Shown: positions 14,811 to 22,108 of the stretch, one piece after another
Numbering within the stretch: position 1 is the first letter of the stretch
Layout: each line of letters opens with the position of its first letter
From: an uncultured Collinsella sp.
Lineage (GTDB): Bacteria; Actinomycetota; Coriobacteriia; Coriobacteriales; Coriobacteriaceae
Reading direction: 5' to 3'
Length of the DNA: 23,947 nt
Assembly: GCA_934630735.1 (NCBI GenBank)
Contig: CAKTWK010000034.1
Coordinates: 1 to 23,947, forward strand
The notes under the pieces: model-generated
The model's database searches: none
What the model was told of the DNA's origin: nothing
What the model saw: only the letters and a program-made list of their open reading frames with translations
Translations under genes and position numbers: made by a program

Positions 14811-15458
14811 TTAATCCTCAAACCACGCGATTGCACGAATGGGTGAGCCGTCGCAATCCTCGATTTTGAGCGGTGCGCAGCTAAACCAGAACAGATCGTC
14901 GCCGCAACAGTCCAAGTCCTTTAGATTCTCGATGTTGACGATATCGCATGCGCGGAACAACTTCTTGTGGCGCGTCAGGTTTTCGTCCGCGATGGGGTCG
15001 AGTCCAATTACATCAAAGCCGATGCCCTTGTAACCGCCGTCGATGATCAGGTCCAACACTTCGTCGTCCACGCACGGATAGTCGCCAAAGTACGCCTCGG
15101 TTCCCCAGCACTTATCCCAACCCAAGTTGAACAGCAAAAACTCGGCCTGGGTCACCTTATCGCCATAGGGACGGAGTTGCTCCACAGTAATGGCCTCACC
15201 CTCGGCGAGCATGCGGCAATCGACAACCAATGCCCTGCCAATAAACTGGCTTGCCGGAAACGCATCGAGCGTCGTGCGGTCGGCAAACAGATGCGCCGGT
15301 GGATCCATATGCGTCCCCGTATGGGTGTACATCTGCATGAGCGTCTCTTTAAATCCGTCGTGCTCGTAAGTGCTCGCCGGCAGCAACTTGGGTGTATCGG
15401 CTCCGGGAAATACCGGCATGTCTTCCCTAATAGTGTGAGTCAAATCAAGCACGCGCAT
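14811..15458 (-). CDS. Cyclase-family metal-dependent hydrolase (kynurenine formamidase-like)
   Basis: A 215-residue protein of the cyclase/KynB family (PF04199 type). The metal-binding signature HxGTHxDxPxH is at 46-56 (HTGTHMDPPAH), preceded by the usual DLTHTIREDMPVFPG start. Members hydrolyse amides or lactones, such as N-formylkynurenine; the substrate here cannot be fixed from sequence. ATG 15458 has GGGGA about seven bases upstream, while the longer frame begins with TTG at 15485 inside the preceding terminator's T run. It lies 85 bp after the SIS-domain gene on the same strand, with a terminator between, so any cotranscription is by read-through. No kynurenine pathway genes are near. 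Confidence 0.85.
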   Translation of the reverse strand: MRVLDLTHTIREDMPVFPGADTPKLLPASTYEHDGFKETLMQMYTHTGTHMDPPAHLFADRTTLDAFPASQFIGRALVVDCRMLAEGEAITVEQLRPYGDKVTQAEFLLFNLGWDKCWGTEAYFGDYPCVDDEVLDLIIDGGYKGIGFDVIGLDPIADENLTRHKKLFRACDIVNIENLKDLDCCGDDLFWFSCAPLKIEDCDGSPIRAIAWFED

Positions 15459-15488
15459 GTTCAATCCCCATTTCTTTCTTGGCAAAGC

Positions 15489-15520
15489 AAAACGGGGCCC
15501 GCGCGCAGCGCAGACCCCGT
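15489..15520 (-). terminator. Intrinsic terminator of the first SIS-domain gene
   Basis: On the minus strand 13-bp arms ACGGGGTCTGCGC and GCGCGGGCCCCGT (two G-T pairs) enclose a TGC loop and are followed by TTTGCTTTG. It starts 23 bp after the stop at 15544. Confidence 0.85.
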
Positions 15521-15543
15521 CGTGAGAGGTTATTCCCAGTATA

Positions 15544-16512
15544 TTAGTACTGCTCGATGCCCATGTAGCGACGAACTTCGGGGCTGTGGTCGAAGACCTT
15601 GCCGCGGGCGGCGCGCAGCTCGCAGCTCATCGCGTAGAAGAAGATCGGCTCCAGGTACGAACGCACGCTGGCAGGCACTTCGCCCACGCCGTACTCGAGC
15701 GCATCGAGCACCATGACTGTATCGGTGTGCGTGTTGAGGAACGCAAGGGCGCGCTCCTCCATGGGGCGGCACTCGCCCGCGCCAAGTTGCACAAAGTAGA
15801 ACACGCCGGGCTCGGTGGCCTCGAAGGGACCGTGGAAATACTCGCCGGAGTGGATATAGCAGCAGTGCTGCCACTGCATCTCCATGAGCGAGCAGATGGC
15901 CATGGCGTAGGTCTGGCTAAAGTTGGGTCCGGAGCCCAGGATATAGAAGAACTTGTGCTGCTGGCAGAGCTCGGCAAAGCGGGCGCCCAGCTCGGCGTTG
16001 ACCTTCTCGCGGGCGGCGGGCAGCAGCGCATCCATCTGCTTGAGTCCCTCGTACATGTCGGCGAGTGCCTCGTAGCCTTCCTGCTGGTCGAGCAGCTCGG
16101 CGGCGATCAGAGCGCCGATGCCCTGCGGCACCTCGGCCTGCGACACGCCCTCGCCCCAGGGGTAGACCCAGGTGGTCCACTTGCCGTTGTCGATCTTGGA
16201 GCCCTCGCAGCCGGTGAGGGCAACGACCTCGGCGCCGGCGGCCAGCGCCATCTCGCAGCCGTCGACGACCTCCTGCGTGTTGCCGCTGTGGCTGCAGGCG
16301 ATGACGAGCGACTTCTCGCCAAGACTCTTGGGGACCATCAGGCAAAACTCGCGTGCCGTGTAGACCGTCGAGGTAAACGTGGTGGCCTCGCGCTTGAGAA
16401 GCTCGTTGGCCGGCATCAGGTCGATCATCGAACCGCCGCAGGCGATCCAAAAGACGTTCTCGATCTTGCCCTTGCGCTCAATGATTTCCTGAACCAGATC
16501 ATGTGCGTTCAT
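15544..16512 (-). CDS. SIS-domain sugar-phosphate enzyme, fructosamine-6-phosphate deglycase-like (FrlB/AgaS group)
   Basis: A 322-residue cytoplasmic protein with two SIS domains (about 18-140 and 180-300), the fold of sugar-phosphate isomerases and deglycases. The phosphate-binding serine loop is ACSHSGNTQEV (72-82). The second domain has HSGEYFHGPFE (221-231), a signature of the FrlB/FraB-like deglycases, with Glu224 and His227 as likely active-site residues. Family members split phosphorylated fructosamines into glucose-6-phosphate and the amino acid, or act on amino-sugar phosphates; which substrate is used here is open. Its ATG has AAGGAGG nine bases upstream. A GntR/UTRA regulator precedes it and twin operator-like sites flank its promoter. 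No kinase or transporter is adjacent. A paralogue lies at 22895-23878. Confidence 0.85.
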   Translation of the reverse strand: MNAHDLVQEIIERKGKIENVFWIACGGSMIDLMPANELLKREATTFTSTVYTAREFCLMVPKSLGEKSLVIACSHSGNTQEVVDGCEMALAAGAEVVALTGCEGSKIDNGKWTTWVYPWGEGVSQAEVPQGIGALIAAELLDQQEGYEALADMYEGLKQMDALLPAAREKVNAELGARFAELCQQHKFFYILGSGPNFSQTYAMAICSLMEMQWQHCCYIHSGEYFHGPFEATEPGVFYFVQLGAGECRPMEERALAFLNTHTDTVMVLDALEYGVGEVPASVRSYLEPIFFYAMSCELRAARGKVFDHSPEVRRYMGIEQY

Positions 16513-16568
16513 CCTGATGTTCCTCCTTGTGGGGCAGCTTTGAGCGACGGCAGCTCTTACCTGCAGTC

Positions 16569-16647
16569 GTTCTATGTTGTCCTATTTATAACACGTGCAA
16601 CAACGCCCGTGAAGTCATCTCGGCAAATTTGTTCTATGTTGTTCTAT
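16569..16647 (-). promoter_or_regulatory. Promoter of the first SIS gene with twin operator-like sites
   Basis: On the minus strand TTCACG (16613-16608) and TATAAA (16590-16585), with an upstream TG, are 17 bp apart. Two 17-bp sites ATAG(A/G)ACAACATAGAAC lie at 16631-16647 and 16569-16585 (16 of 17 identical); the downstream one overlaps the -10 box and the expected start point. Each site is two ATAGAAC-like half sites 10 bp apart. The likely ligand is the GntR/UTRA regulator encoded just upstream. Confidence 0.65.
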
Positions 16648-16656
16648 CTATGGACG

Positions 16657-17421
16657 TTAGATGTCGAACACGTAGCGCGAGCCCACGATCTTTTGGCGTC
16701 CGAGCAACAGAGGGCGCCCGCCGGCGTCGGTAAAGTAGGCCTCCATATAGAAGAGCGGCTCACCGACCGGCACCTCCAGCAGCGGGGCCGCCTGAGCATC
16801 GGCAAGCGCAATCTCCACGGTGCAGGGGTCGGACTTGAGCGGCGCGCGACCCGAATGCTCGGCAACGAGCGCAAAGATTGAGTTATCGGTGAGGTCCTCG
16901 TCGGCCAGCGTCTGCAGGTAGGGATGGTCGGCGAGCACAAAGGCGTTGTTCTCGAGCATGACGGGGATGCCGTCGGCCGTGCGCACGCGCTCGACCACGA
17001 TAAGCTCGCAGCCGGGTTCCACGCCAAAAAACACCGCGTCCTCGCGCGTCGCCGCAACCACCGTGCGCGACACCAGGCGCGCACCCGGCACCATGTCGTT
17101 GGCAGCGCAACCCTCAGTAAAGCTCTGAACGTCGCCCTTCTGGCGAATCTTGCGCTTGAGCTTGGGCGCACACACAAAGGTACCCCTCCCCTGCTGGCGG
17201 TTGAGATACCCCGCACGCGACAGCTCCTCGATGGCGCGACGCACGGTGACGCGCCCCACGCCGTAGGACTTCGCGAGCTCCATCTCGGAAGGAATGCGCG
17301 AGCCGGCCACGTACACGCCGCGCGCGATCTCGCCCTTTAGGTCGTCCATAACCTGCTGGTACAGCGGCACAGCGGGCACCTCGGCTCGCTCGGAACGTTC
17401 GATCTTGCTATCGGCTACCAT
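16657..17421 (-). CDS. GntR-family (HutC/UTRA) transcriptional regulator
   Basis: A 254-residue repressor-type protein. The N-terminal winged helix (about 18-85) has PLYQQVMDDLKGEIARGVY, SRIPSEMELAKSYGVGRVTV and QQGRGTFV, the GntR signature; the C-terminal UTRA domain (about 100-250) ends in LLLGRQKIVGSRYVFDI and binds small effectors, typically phosphorylated sugars. ATG 17421 lies 2 bp after the recQ stop, with its ribosome binding site (GGAG) inside recQ, so the two are translationally coupled. It is followed at 144 bp by the SIS gene, whose promoter carries two operator-like sites; it probably represses that gene in the absence of a sugar phosphate. It is clearly a paralogue of the regulator at 19806-20525 (same QQGRGTFV and VGSRYV segments). 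Confidence 0.92.
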   Translation of the reverse strand: MVADSKIERSERAEVPAVPLYQQVMDDLKGEIARGVYVAGSRIPSEMELAKSYGVGRVTVRRAIEELSRAGYLNRQQGRGTFVCAPKLKRKIRQKGDVQSFTEGCAANDMVPGARLVSRTVVAATREDAVFFGVEPGCELIVVERVRTADGIPVMLENNAFVLADHPYLQTLADEDLTDNSIFALVAEHSGRAPLKSDPCTVEIALADAQAAPLLEVPVGEPLFYMEAYFTDAGGRPLLLGRQKIVGSRYVFDI

Positions 17422-17423
17422 CG

Positions 17424-19400
17424 TTACGCTCCATCCCGCGCATGCTCGGACTCAAATTCTTCAATCGCCGCCATAAACTGCTCGCCAAAAGCGTCGGCCT
17501 TTTTCTCGCCAATACCGTTGACCTGGATAAGCTCGTCGCGCGTCTGAGGGCGCAGGCGGCACAGGCCGCGCAGGGCCTTGTCAGAGAAGACCATGTACGG
17601 CGCCATCTCCAGCTCGGTCGAGATCTCCTTGCGCAGGGTACGCAGGCGCTCGAACAGCTCGGCATCGTCGCCCGCGCGCGGGCGCTGATCAAGCTCGGCC
17701 TCCTCGCGCAGCAGATCCACCGCACGGCGGGCGCGGGCCGAGGCCTTGCGCTTGGACGCGCGACGCTTAACGGTAAAGGCGAACGTCTCGTCCTTGACCT
17801 CGCCGGCGCGCGGACCGAGTCCCACGACCGGGTACTGCCCCTGCGAGGTGGCCAAATAACCGCGGCCGCACAGCTGGCCGATGATGTCCTTGATGCGCCC
17901 GACCGATTCGCTCGACAGCTCACCGTAGCCGCGGTCCTCGTCCAGATGCATCTGGCGAATGCGCTCGGTGTTGCCGCCGTGGAGCACATCGGCGATGAGC
18001 GACTTGCCAAAGCGCATGGGACGCGTAGCCACATAGCGCACGGCGGCGCGGGCCATATCGGTGACGTCCTCGACCTCGAACTGCGTGAGGCAGTTGCTGC
18101 AGTTGCCGCAGCCCTCGGCGTCGTCTGCCGTGCCGCCCGCGGCGGCTGCCGCATGCTCGGCCGCGGCCTCGTCGCCAAAGTAGCGCAGCATGTATTCGCG
18201 CAGACAGCCGGTGGTATTGCAGTAGCCCTCCATCTGGCCGAGCAAGCGATAACGGTTCTGGAGTGCCCACGCGCGCTGCTCGTCGTCGAGCGCCTCGTCG
18301 GCCGCATCGCCGCGGTCGATCAAAAAGCGGCGCATGCGAAAATCGTTACCGTTCCACAGCAGGTAGCAGCTGGCCGGGTCGCCATCGCGGCCGGCGCGGC
18401 CCGCCTCTTGGTAGTAGGCCTCGATGCTCTCGGGCACGTTATTGTGGATCACGTAGCGCACGTTGGGCTTGTCGATGCCCATGCCAAAGGCGTTGGTGGC
18501 AACCATCACCTGAATGTCGTCGTCGATAAAGGCACGCTGGCTCTGGCGGCGGGCGTCATTACCCATGCCGGCATGGTAGCGGCCCACACGAATGCCGCTG
18601 GGGCCCAGTGCCTCGGCAAGCTCCGCGGCCAGCGCATCGACCGTCTTGCGGGTCGAGCAATACACGATGCCGCTCTCGCTCGAATGCGCGATCACGTAGT
18701 CGCGCACCCACGCGGTCTTGGCCTTGTCGCCCATCTCTTCGCAACCAAAGTAGAGGTTCTTGCGATCGAAGCCCGTCACCACGGTCGCCGGGTTTTGCAG
18801 GCCGAGCATTTGCTGGATATCGGCACGCACACGCTCGGTCGCCGTAGCGGTAAAGGCGGCCACGATGGGGCGCTGCGGCAGCGAATCGATGAACTCGCGA
18901 ATCTGCAGGTAGGCGGGGCGAAAATCCTGGCCCCACTGGCTCACGCAGTGAGCCTCGTCAATGGCCACGAGCGGCACGCCAATGCCGCCTTCAGCTGCGG
19001 CCTCCTGCGCAAAGGCTAAAAAGCGCGGCTCGAGCAGACGCTCGGGTGCCACGTACATAAGCTGATAGCGGCCCTCGCGCGCCCGCTTGAGCACGGTGTT
19101 TTGCTGGGCCGGCGTAAGGCTGGAGTTGAGATAACTAGGGTGCGCACCCGCCGCGAGCAGCGCGCGGGTCTGATCCTCCATGAGCGACAGCAGCGGACTC
19201 ACCACAAAGGTGATGCCGGGCAGCATGAGCGCGGGCACCTGGTAGCAGATAGACTTGCCGGCGCCTGTGGGCATAACGCCGAGCGCATCGCGGCCGGCAA
19301 GGATCGCATCGACCATGCGGTCCTGTCCCGGGCGAAACGAGGTGTAGCCAAAATAGGCGCCGAGCGTGTCGAGCGCCATCTGCTGCATGCTTTCGGTCAT
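17424..19400 (-). CDS. recQ: RecQ-type ATP-dependent DNA helicase
   Basis: A 658-residue 3'-5' helicase for DNA repair and recombination. Motif I is PTGAGKS (44-50), motif II DEAH (148-151) with the RecQ-specific aromatic loop CVSQWGQDFRP, and motif VI QEAGRAGRDG (331-340). The zinc-binding site is formed by Cys399 and Cys431/434/437 (CGNCSNC), with an Ala-rich insert of roughly 15 residues between. A winged-helix (RQC) region follows, and an HRDC domain covers about 570-645 (LRTLRKEISTELEMAPYMVF, ending NGIGEKKADAFGEQF). ATG 19400 has AGGAAA upstream. A perfect -10 box lies 32 bp before the start. It is the first gene of a transcript that includes the GntR regulator. Confidence 0.95.
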   Translation of the reverse strand: MTESMQQMALDTLGAYFGYTSFRPGQDRMVDAILAGRDALGVMPTGAGKSICYQVPALMLPGITFVVSPLLSLMEDQTRALLAAGAHPSYLNSSLTPAQQNTVLKRAREGRYQLMYVAPERLLEPRFLAFAQEAAAEGGIGVPLVAIDEAHCVSQWGQDFRPAYLQIREFIDSLPQRPIVAAFTATATERVRADIQQMLGLQNPATVVTGFDRKNLYFGCEEMGDKAKTAWVRDYVIAHSSESGIVYCSTRKTVDALAAELAEALGPSGIRVGRYHAGMGNDARRQSQRAFIDDDIQVMVATNAFGMGIDKPNVRYVIHNNVPESIEAYYQEAGRAGRDGDPASCYLLWNGNDFRMRRFLIDRGDAADEALDDEQRAWALQNRYRLLGQMEGYCNTTGCLREYMLRYFGDEAAAEHAAAAAGGTADDAEGCGNCSNCLTQFEVEDVTDMARAAVRYVATRPMRFGKSLIADVLHGGNTERIRQMHLDEDRGYGELSSESVGRIKDIIGQLCGRGYLATSQGQYPVVGLGPRAGEVKDETFAFTVKRRASKRKASARARRAVDLLREEAELDQRPRAGDDAELFERLRTLRKEISTELEMAPYMVFSDKALRGLCRLRPQTRDELIQVNGIGEKKADAFGEQFMAAIEEFESEHARDGA

Positions 19401-19431
19401 GGTTTCCTAACGTCAGAATCATCTGCCGCCG

Positions 19432-19437
19432 ATTATA
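19432..19437 (-). promoter_or_regulatory. Candidate -10 box of recQ
   Basis: On the minus strand this reads TATAAT, a full consensus match, 31 bp before the recQ start. No clear -35 is found in the GC-rich sequence upstream. Confidence 0.45.
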
Positions 19438-19496
19438 CGCCGCCACGCGAACCGCTGCCGCACGGCTGTCAGCCACGCTCATTCTGCGGGTAGTCA

Positions 19497-19595
19497 TTGG
19501 GGACGTTCTTGAATGGCTAGTCGTTTAAGAACGTCCCCAACGGCTAAGGAATATCCCCAGGTGCCGGCACAAAAGGAACGTCCCCAAGTGCCGGC
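19497..19595. repeat. GGGGACGTTC-type palindromic repeat cluster
   Basis: A perfect 14-bp inverted repeat TTGGGGACGTTCTT (19497-19510) / AAGAACGTCCCCAA (19527-19540) with a 16-nt loop is followed by two 21-bp direct repeats starting GGAATATCCCCAGGTGCC (19548) and GGAACGTCCCCAAGTGCC (19575), 27 bp apart, 18 of 21 identical. The core GGGGACGTTC is the motif of repeats mobilised by REP-associated (TnpA_REP/RAYT) transposases in many bacteria; none is encoded here. Confidence 0.75.
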
Positions 19596-19662
19596 CCGGC
19601 AACGTCGATGTTTTATCTCTTGACAAGCACGGAAACGTCGCTGGTTGAGCATAAGTCAGAGA

Positions 19663-19760
19663 AAACGCCCCTAAGCGAGCAAGGTGACGTGAAAGAGGAG
19701 GGAAGCGTACTTCGGTACGCGACCGACGATTGAACGTCAGATTGCCGCTTAGGGGCGTTT
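19663..19760 (-). other. 98-nt long hairpin with UUCG cap, possible structured RNA or terminator
   Basis: Outer arms AAACGCCCCTAAGCG (19663-19677) and CGCTTAGGGGCGTTT (19746-19760) pair perfectly. Inside, GCAA/TTGC and TGACGT/ACGTCA (19685-19690, 19734-19739) pair. After a 13-by-13 purine-rich internal stretch the tip is GCGTAC-TTCG-GTACGC (19705-19720), a classical very stable tetraloop on the plus strand. On the minus strand the outer stem is followed by TTTTCTCT, so it can end the GntR transcript that stops at 19806, but it is far more elaborate than needed. Confidence 0.7.
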
Positions 19761-19774
19761 GCAGCGTCGACCGG

Positions 19775-19798
19775 TCCGCCGTTCGTCAGAACGGCGGA
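19775..19798 (-). terminator. Hairpin after the second GntR gene
   Basis: Perfect 10-bp arms TCCGCCGTTC / GAACGGCGGA with a four-base loop, 7 bp downstream of the stop at 19806. There is no T run, so it may protect the 3' end or act together with the larger hairpin rather than terminate on its own. Confidence 0.45.
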
Positions 19799-19805
19799 AC
19801 CAACC

Positions 19806-20525
19806 CTACATGACCATAACGTAGCGTGATCCCACGTAGTACTGCTTACCCATCAGGACTGGCTCGCCATTGGGGCCGATAAAGCCGGCACGCAGGTTGA
19901 GCAGTGGATCGTGCGGGGCAATGCCCAGCTCGGCCGCCTGCTCGGCATTGGCACGAACGGCCTCGACCGTGCGGTAGCCAACCGATGCAATCGGCGTTCC
20001 GCCAACACGCTCGACCTCGGCAAAAATCGACTTGTCCTCAAGATCGGCCGTCAACAGCTCGCGGTAGGCGTCAAACGGCACAAAGATGTTCTCCTCAAAG
20101 ATGGGCTCGCCGTCGGCTGTACGCACGCGCTTGATGTGCAGCAGCAGCGCGTCCTTCTGCAGGCCAAAGAACTCCATCTCGTTTTGACGTGCCGGCACAA
20201 TCTGGCGATCGACCACATGTGCGCCCGCCTTCATGCCATTGTCGGCACACAGCGCGGAAAACGTCTGCAGCGTCGAAGCGTGGAACTGGCGGTTGATGTG
20301 CGGCGTGGAAACAAAGGTGCCGCGGCCCTGCTGCTTAACCAGGTAGCCATCGGAGCATAGCTCTTCGACGGCGCGACGCACCGTAATGCGGCTCACCTCG
20401 TACTGCTCGGCGAGCTCAAGCTCGGACGGGATGCGCTCCTTGGGTGCATAAACACCTTTCTCGATCGCGTCCTTGATCTCGTCGTAAATCTGCTGGTATA
20501 GCGGTGCATTTTTGGGTGCGGGCAT
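19806..20525 (-). CDS. GntR-family (HutC/UTRA) transcriptional regulator
   Basis: A 239-residue regulator with an N-terminal winged helix (about 8-75: PLYQQIYDEIKDAIEKGVY, RIPSELELAEQYEVSRITV, KQQGRGTFV) and a C-terminal UTRA effector domain (about 90-236, ending VLMGKQYYVGSRYVMVM). It probably senses a phosphorylated sugar and controls a sugar-use gene. The ATG at 20525 has only a weak site (AAGAG) upstream. It is followed by two hairpins and preceded by an AT-rich region with a perfect octamer palindrome, a possible autoregulatory operator. Its target is not certain; the SIS gene at 22895 or its off-window upstream neighbours are candidates. It is a paralogue of the regulator at 16657-17421. 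Confidence 0.92.
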   Translation of the reverse strand: MPAPKNAPLYQQIYDEIKDAIEKGVYAPKERIPSELELAEQYEVSRITVRRAVEELCSDGYLVKQQGRGTFVSTPHINRQFHASTLQTFSALCADNGMKAGAHVVDRQIVPARQNEMEFFGLQKDALLLHIKRVRTADGEPIFEENIFVPFDAYRELLTADLEDKSIFAEVERVGGTPIASVGYRTVEAVRANAEQAAELGIAPHDPLLNLRAGFIGPNGEPVLMGKQYYVGSRYVMVM

Positions 20526-20560
20526 ATCTGATCACTCTTATCAAAATAGCGAAATAACTA

Positions 20561-20575
20561 ATACGTATATAACGT
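20561..20575 (-). promoter_or_regulatory. Possible operator upstream of the second GntR gene
   Basis: ATACGTAT at 20561-20568 is a perfect palindrome within a wider imperfect dyad, ACGTATATAACGT (20563-20575). It lies 36-50 bp before the start codon in the only AT-rich part of the region, a usual place for autoregulation by GntR proteins. Confidence 0.35.
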
Positions 20576-20617
20576 CTAGATTTATGTTACCTCATATTGA
20601 TAAAACGATACACCCAC

Positions 20618-20667
20618 CCTACCAAAAAGGGGCAGGTTTATTTTGGTAGGTTTTATCTGGGCAAACG
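20618..20667 (+). repeat. 50-bp palindromic element, copy 2
   Basis: It starts CCTACCAAAAAGGGGCAGG and ends GTTTTATCTGGGCAAACG. Arms CCTACCAAAA and TTTTGGTAGG form the hairpin. It lies between the yitT terminator and the second GntR gene, 92 bp before that gene's start. Confidence 0.88.
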
Positions 20668-20669
20668 AA

Positions 20670-20703
20670 AGCCCCTCGAAAGCAGCGAGGCTTTCGAGGG
20701 GCT
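20670..20703 (-). terminator. Intrinsic terminator of the YitT-family gene
   Basis: Perfect 14-bp arms AGCCCCTCGAAAGC (20670-20683) and GCTTTCGAGGGGCT (20690-20703); on the minus strand the stem is followed by TTCGTTT. It lies about 43 bp after the stop at 20746. Confidence 0.8.
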
Positions 20704-20745
20704 CAAGCGGACAGGATTGCGCCGGGCCGGCAAAATGCCAAAACC

Positions 20746-21753
20746 CTACTTGCCGTCGTCCTGCTGCAGGCTGTCTTGCTCGATGAGGCGCGCCTGCCTG
20801 CTGGCCATGCGTGCGGGCTTGTCGGGATCGGGAACGGCCGTGGGCATGGGCTCGTCGACATGGCCGCCCCACCAGCCGCCCACAAAGTTGAGCGTGTGGA
20901 ACACATTGATCACGGCGCCGGGATCGATGTCGCACACCAGCTTGATAATGTCCTGGCTCTCGTAGGTCGAGACAACGGCGTGCAGCAGGTACATCTTTTC
21001 GCGACTGTATCCGCCAATGACCTCGGCGCAGCTAATGCCATGCTGAAAATGGTCAACATAGGCGGTCATGACCTCGTCCGCCTTGCGCGTCGTGATCTGC
21101 AGCGTCACGCGGTCGTAGCGACGATAGAAACTGTCGATGGTCTTGGTCGAAATAAACTGGAACACAATGGAGTACGCCGCCTTGTCCCAGCCAAACATAA
21201 AACCAAAGATCGCCAGGATAAAGCAGTTGAAGCCAAAGATGACGCCCCAGATGGTCTTGCCCGTGTGGTTGGAGACCCACAGCGCGATAAAGTCGGTGCC
21301 GCCGGTGGATGCGCCAGACTTGAGCGCGATGGCAGCGCCCAGACCCGAGACCACACCGCCAAAAATAATGAGCATGATCTTGTCGCCCAAAAACGGCGCG
21401 AAGTGAAAGACGTTGAGGAACAGCGACGAGAGCACGACCTGCATCATCGAGAAGATGACGAAGCGCTTGCTAATGCCGCTCCAGCATAGGAGCGCCACGG
21501 GGATGTTGAGCGCGAGCATACCGAGCGAGATGTCGATGTGAACGCCGCCCAGCGAGGTAACGCGATCGAGCAGGACCGCGACGCCGGTGAGGCCGCTCGG
21601 AAGCAGGTCGGCGGGCTGAATGAACGCCTGGATCAGGAATGTCTGGAGAACGGCGGAAATTGTGACCGCCACGGCGGTGATGGCGCGGCGGACGATGGTG
21701 AGGCGGCCGAGCACGAGCACGCGGTCCGTGAGCTGATCGATGGCGTTCGCCAC
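20746..21753 (-). CDS. YitT-family membrane protein (DUF161/DUF2179)
   Basis: A 335-residue integral membrane protein. Five to six hydrophobic helices span about 20-205, with the family's conserved PADLLPSGLTGVAVLL and KSGASTGGTDFIALWVSN segments; the C-terminal soluble domain (about 210-290, RVTLQITTRKADEVMTAY then VVSTYESQDIIKLVCDIDPG) is the DUF2179 fold. The biochemical role of the family is not firmly established; transport has been suggested. The last 45 residues are charged and Pro-rich. The start is GTG 21753 with GGGAG upstream. It has its own terminator and sits between the HAD phosphatase and GntR genes on the same strand. Confidence 0.9.
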   Translation of the reverse strand: MANAIDQLTDRVLVLGRLTIVRRAITAVAVTISAVLQTFLIQAFIQPADLLPSGLTGVAVLLDRVTSLGGVHIDISLGMLALNIPVALLCWSGISKRFVIFSMMQVVLSSLFLNVFHFAPFLGDKIMLIIFGGVVSGLGAAIALKSGASTGGTDFIALWVSNHTGKTIWGVIFGFNCFILAIFGFMFGWDKAAYSIVFQFISTKTIDSFYRRYDRVTLQITTRKADEVMTAYVDHFQHGISCAEVIGGYSREKMYLLHAVVSTYESQDIIKLVCDIDPGAVINVFHTLNFVGGWWGGHVDEPMPTAVPDPDKPARMASRQARLIEQDSLQQDDGK

Positions 21754-21780
21754 GTAGGCTCCCTTCGAAGGCAGATGTAG

Positions 21781-22108
21781 TTGTGGGGCATGCCGGCGAT
21801 TGTAACATGGAGCGAAAGAGGGCGCTTCAATTCACCCTCTCTCGACAACCAATACGGGACCAGCAACTCCTACGACCAAAGGGCAAAAATCTAAGTGAGT
21901 AGACTTTTACGATCTGCCGAGCACACCCAAAAATAGCAACCTCTGCGACCTGCGGTTTTATAAAGGAAGATATGTTTTGTGCTCCGCCTGCGCCAAAAAG
22001 TCTACTCACTTAGCCCGAATCGAAGCCAAACGGATCTAAATCGAAACCAAATTGAGCCAGTCCACCGCAAATGACGTTCGAACCCGTGCTTCTTGCGGTG
22101 AATCGACG
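21781..22108. other. Gene-free stretch upstream of yitT
   Basis: No credible gene. It holds the promoter of the YitT gene (not clearly recognisable) and the 123-bp palindromic element at 21891-22013. Confidence 0.5.
21891..22013. repeat. 123-bp element with perfect 18-bp inverted ends
   Basis: CTAAGTGAGTAGACTTTT (21891-21908) and AAAAGTCTACTCACTTAG (21996-22013) are perfectly complementary and enclose 87 bp without long pairing. On the minus strand the outer arm is followed by ATTTTTG, so it might also end the HAD transcript. Confidence 0.8.

Noticed and set aside
17442..19019. 525-codon open frame on the plus strand opposite recQ
   Set aside because: Antisense shadow of recQ, rich in Ala/His/Val, with no start signal or recognisable motif.
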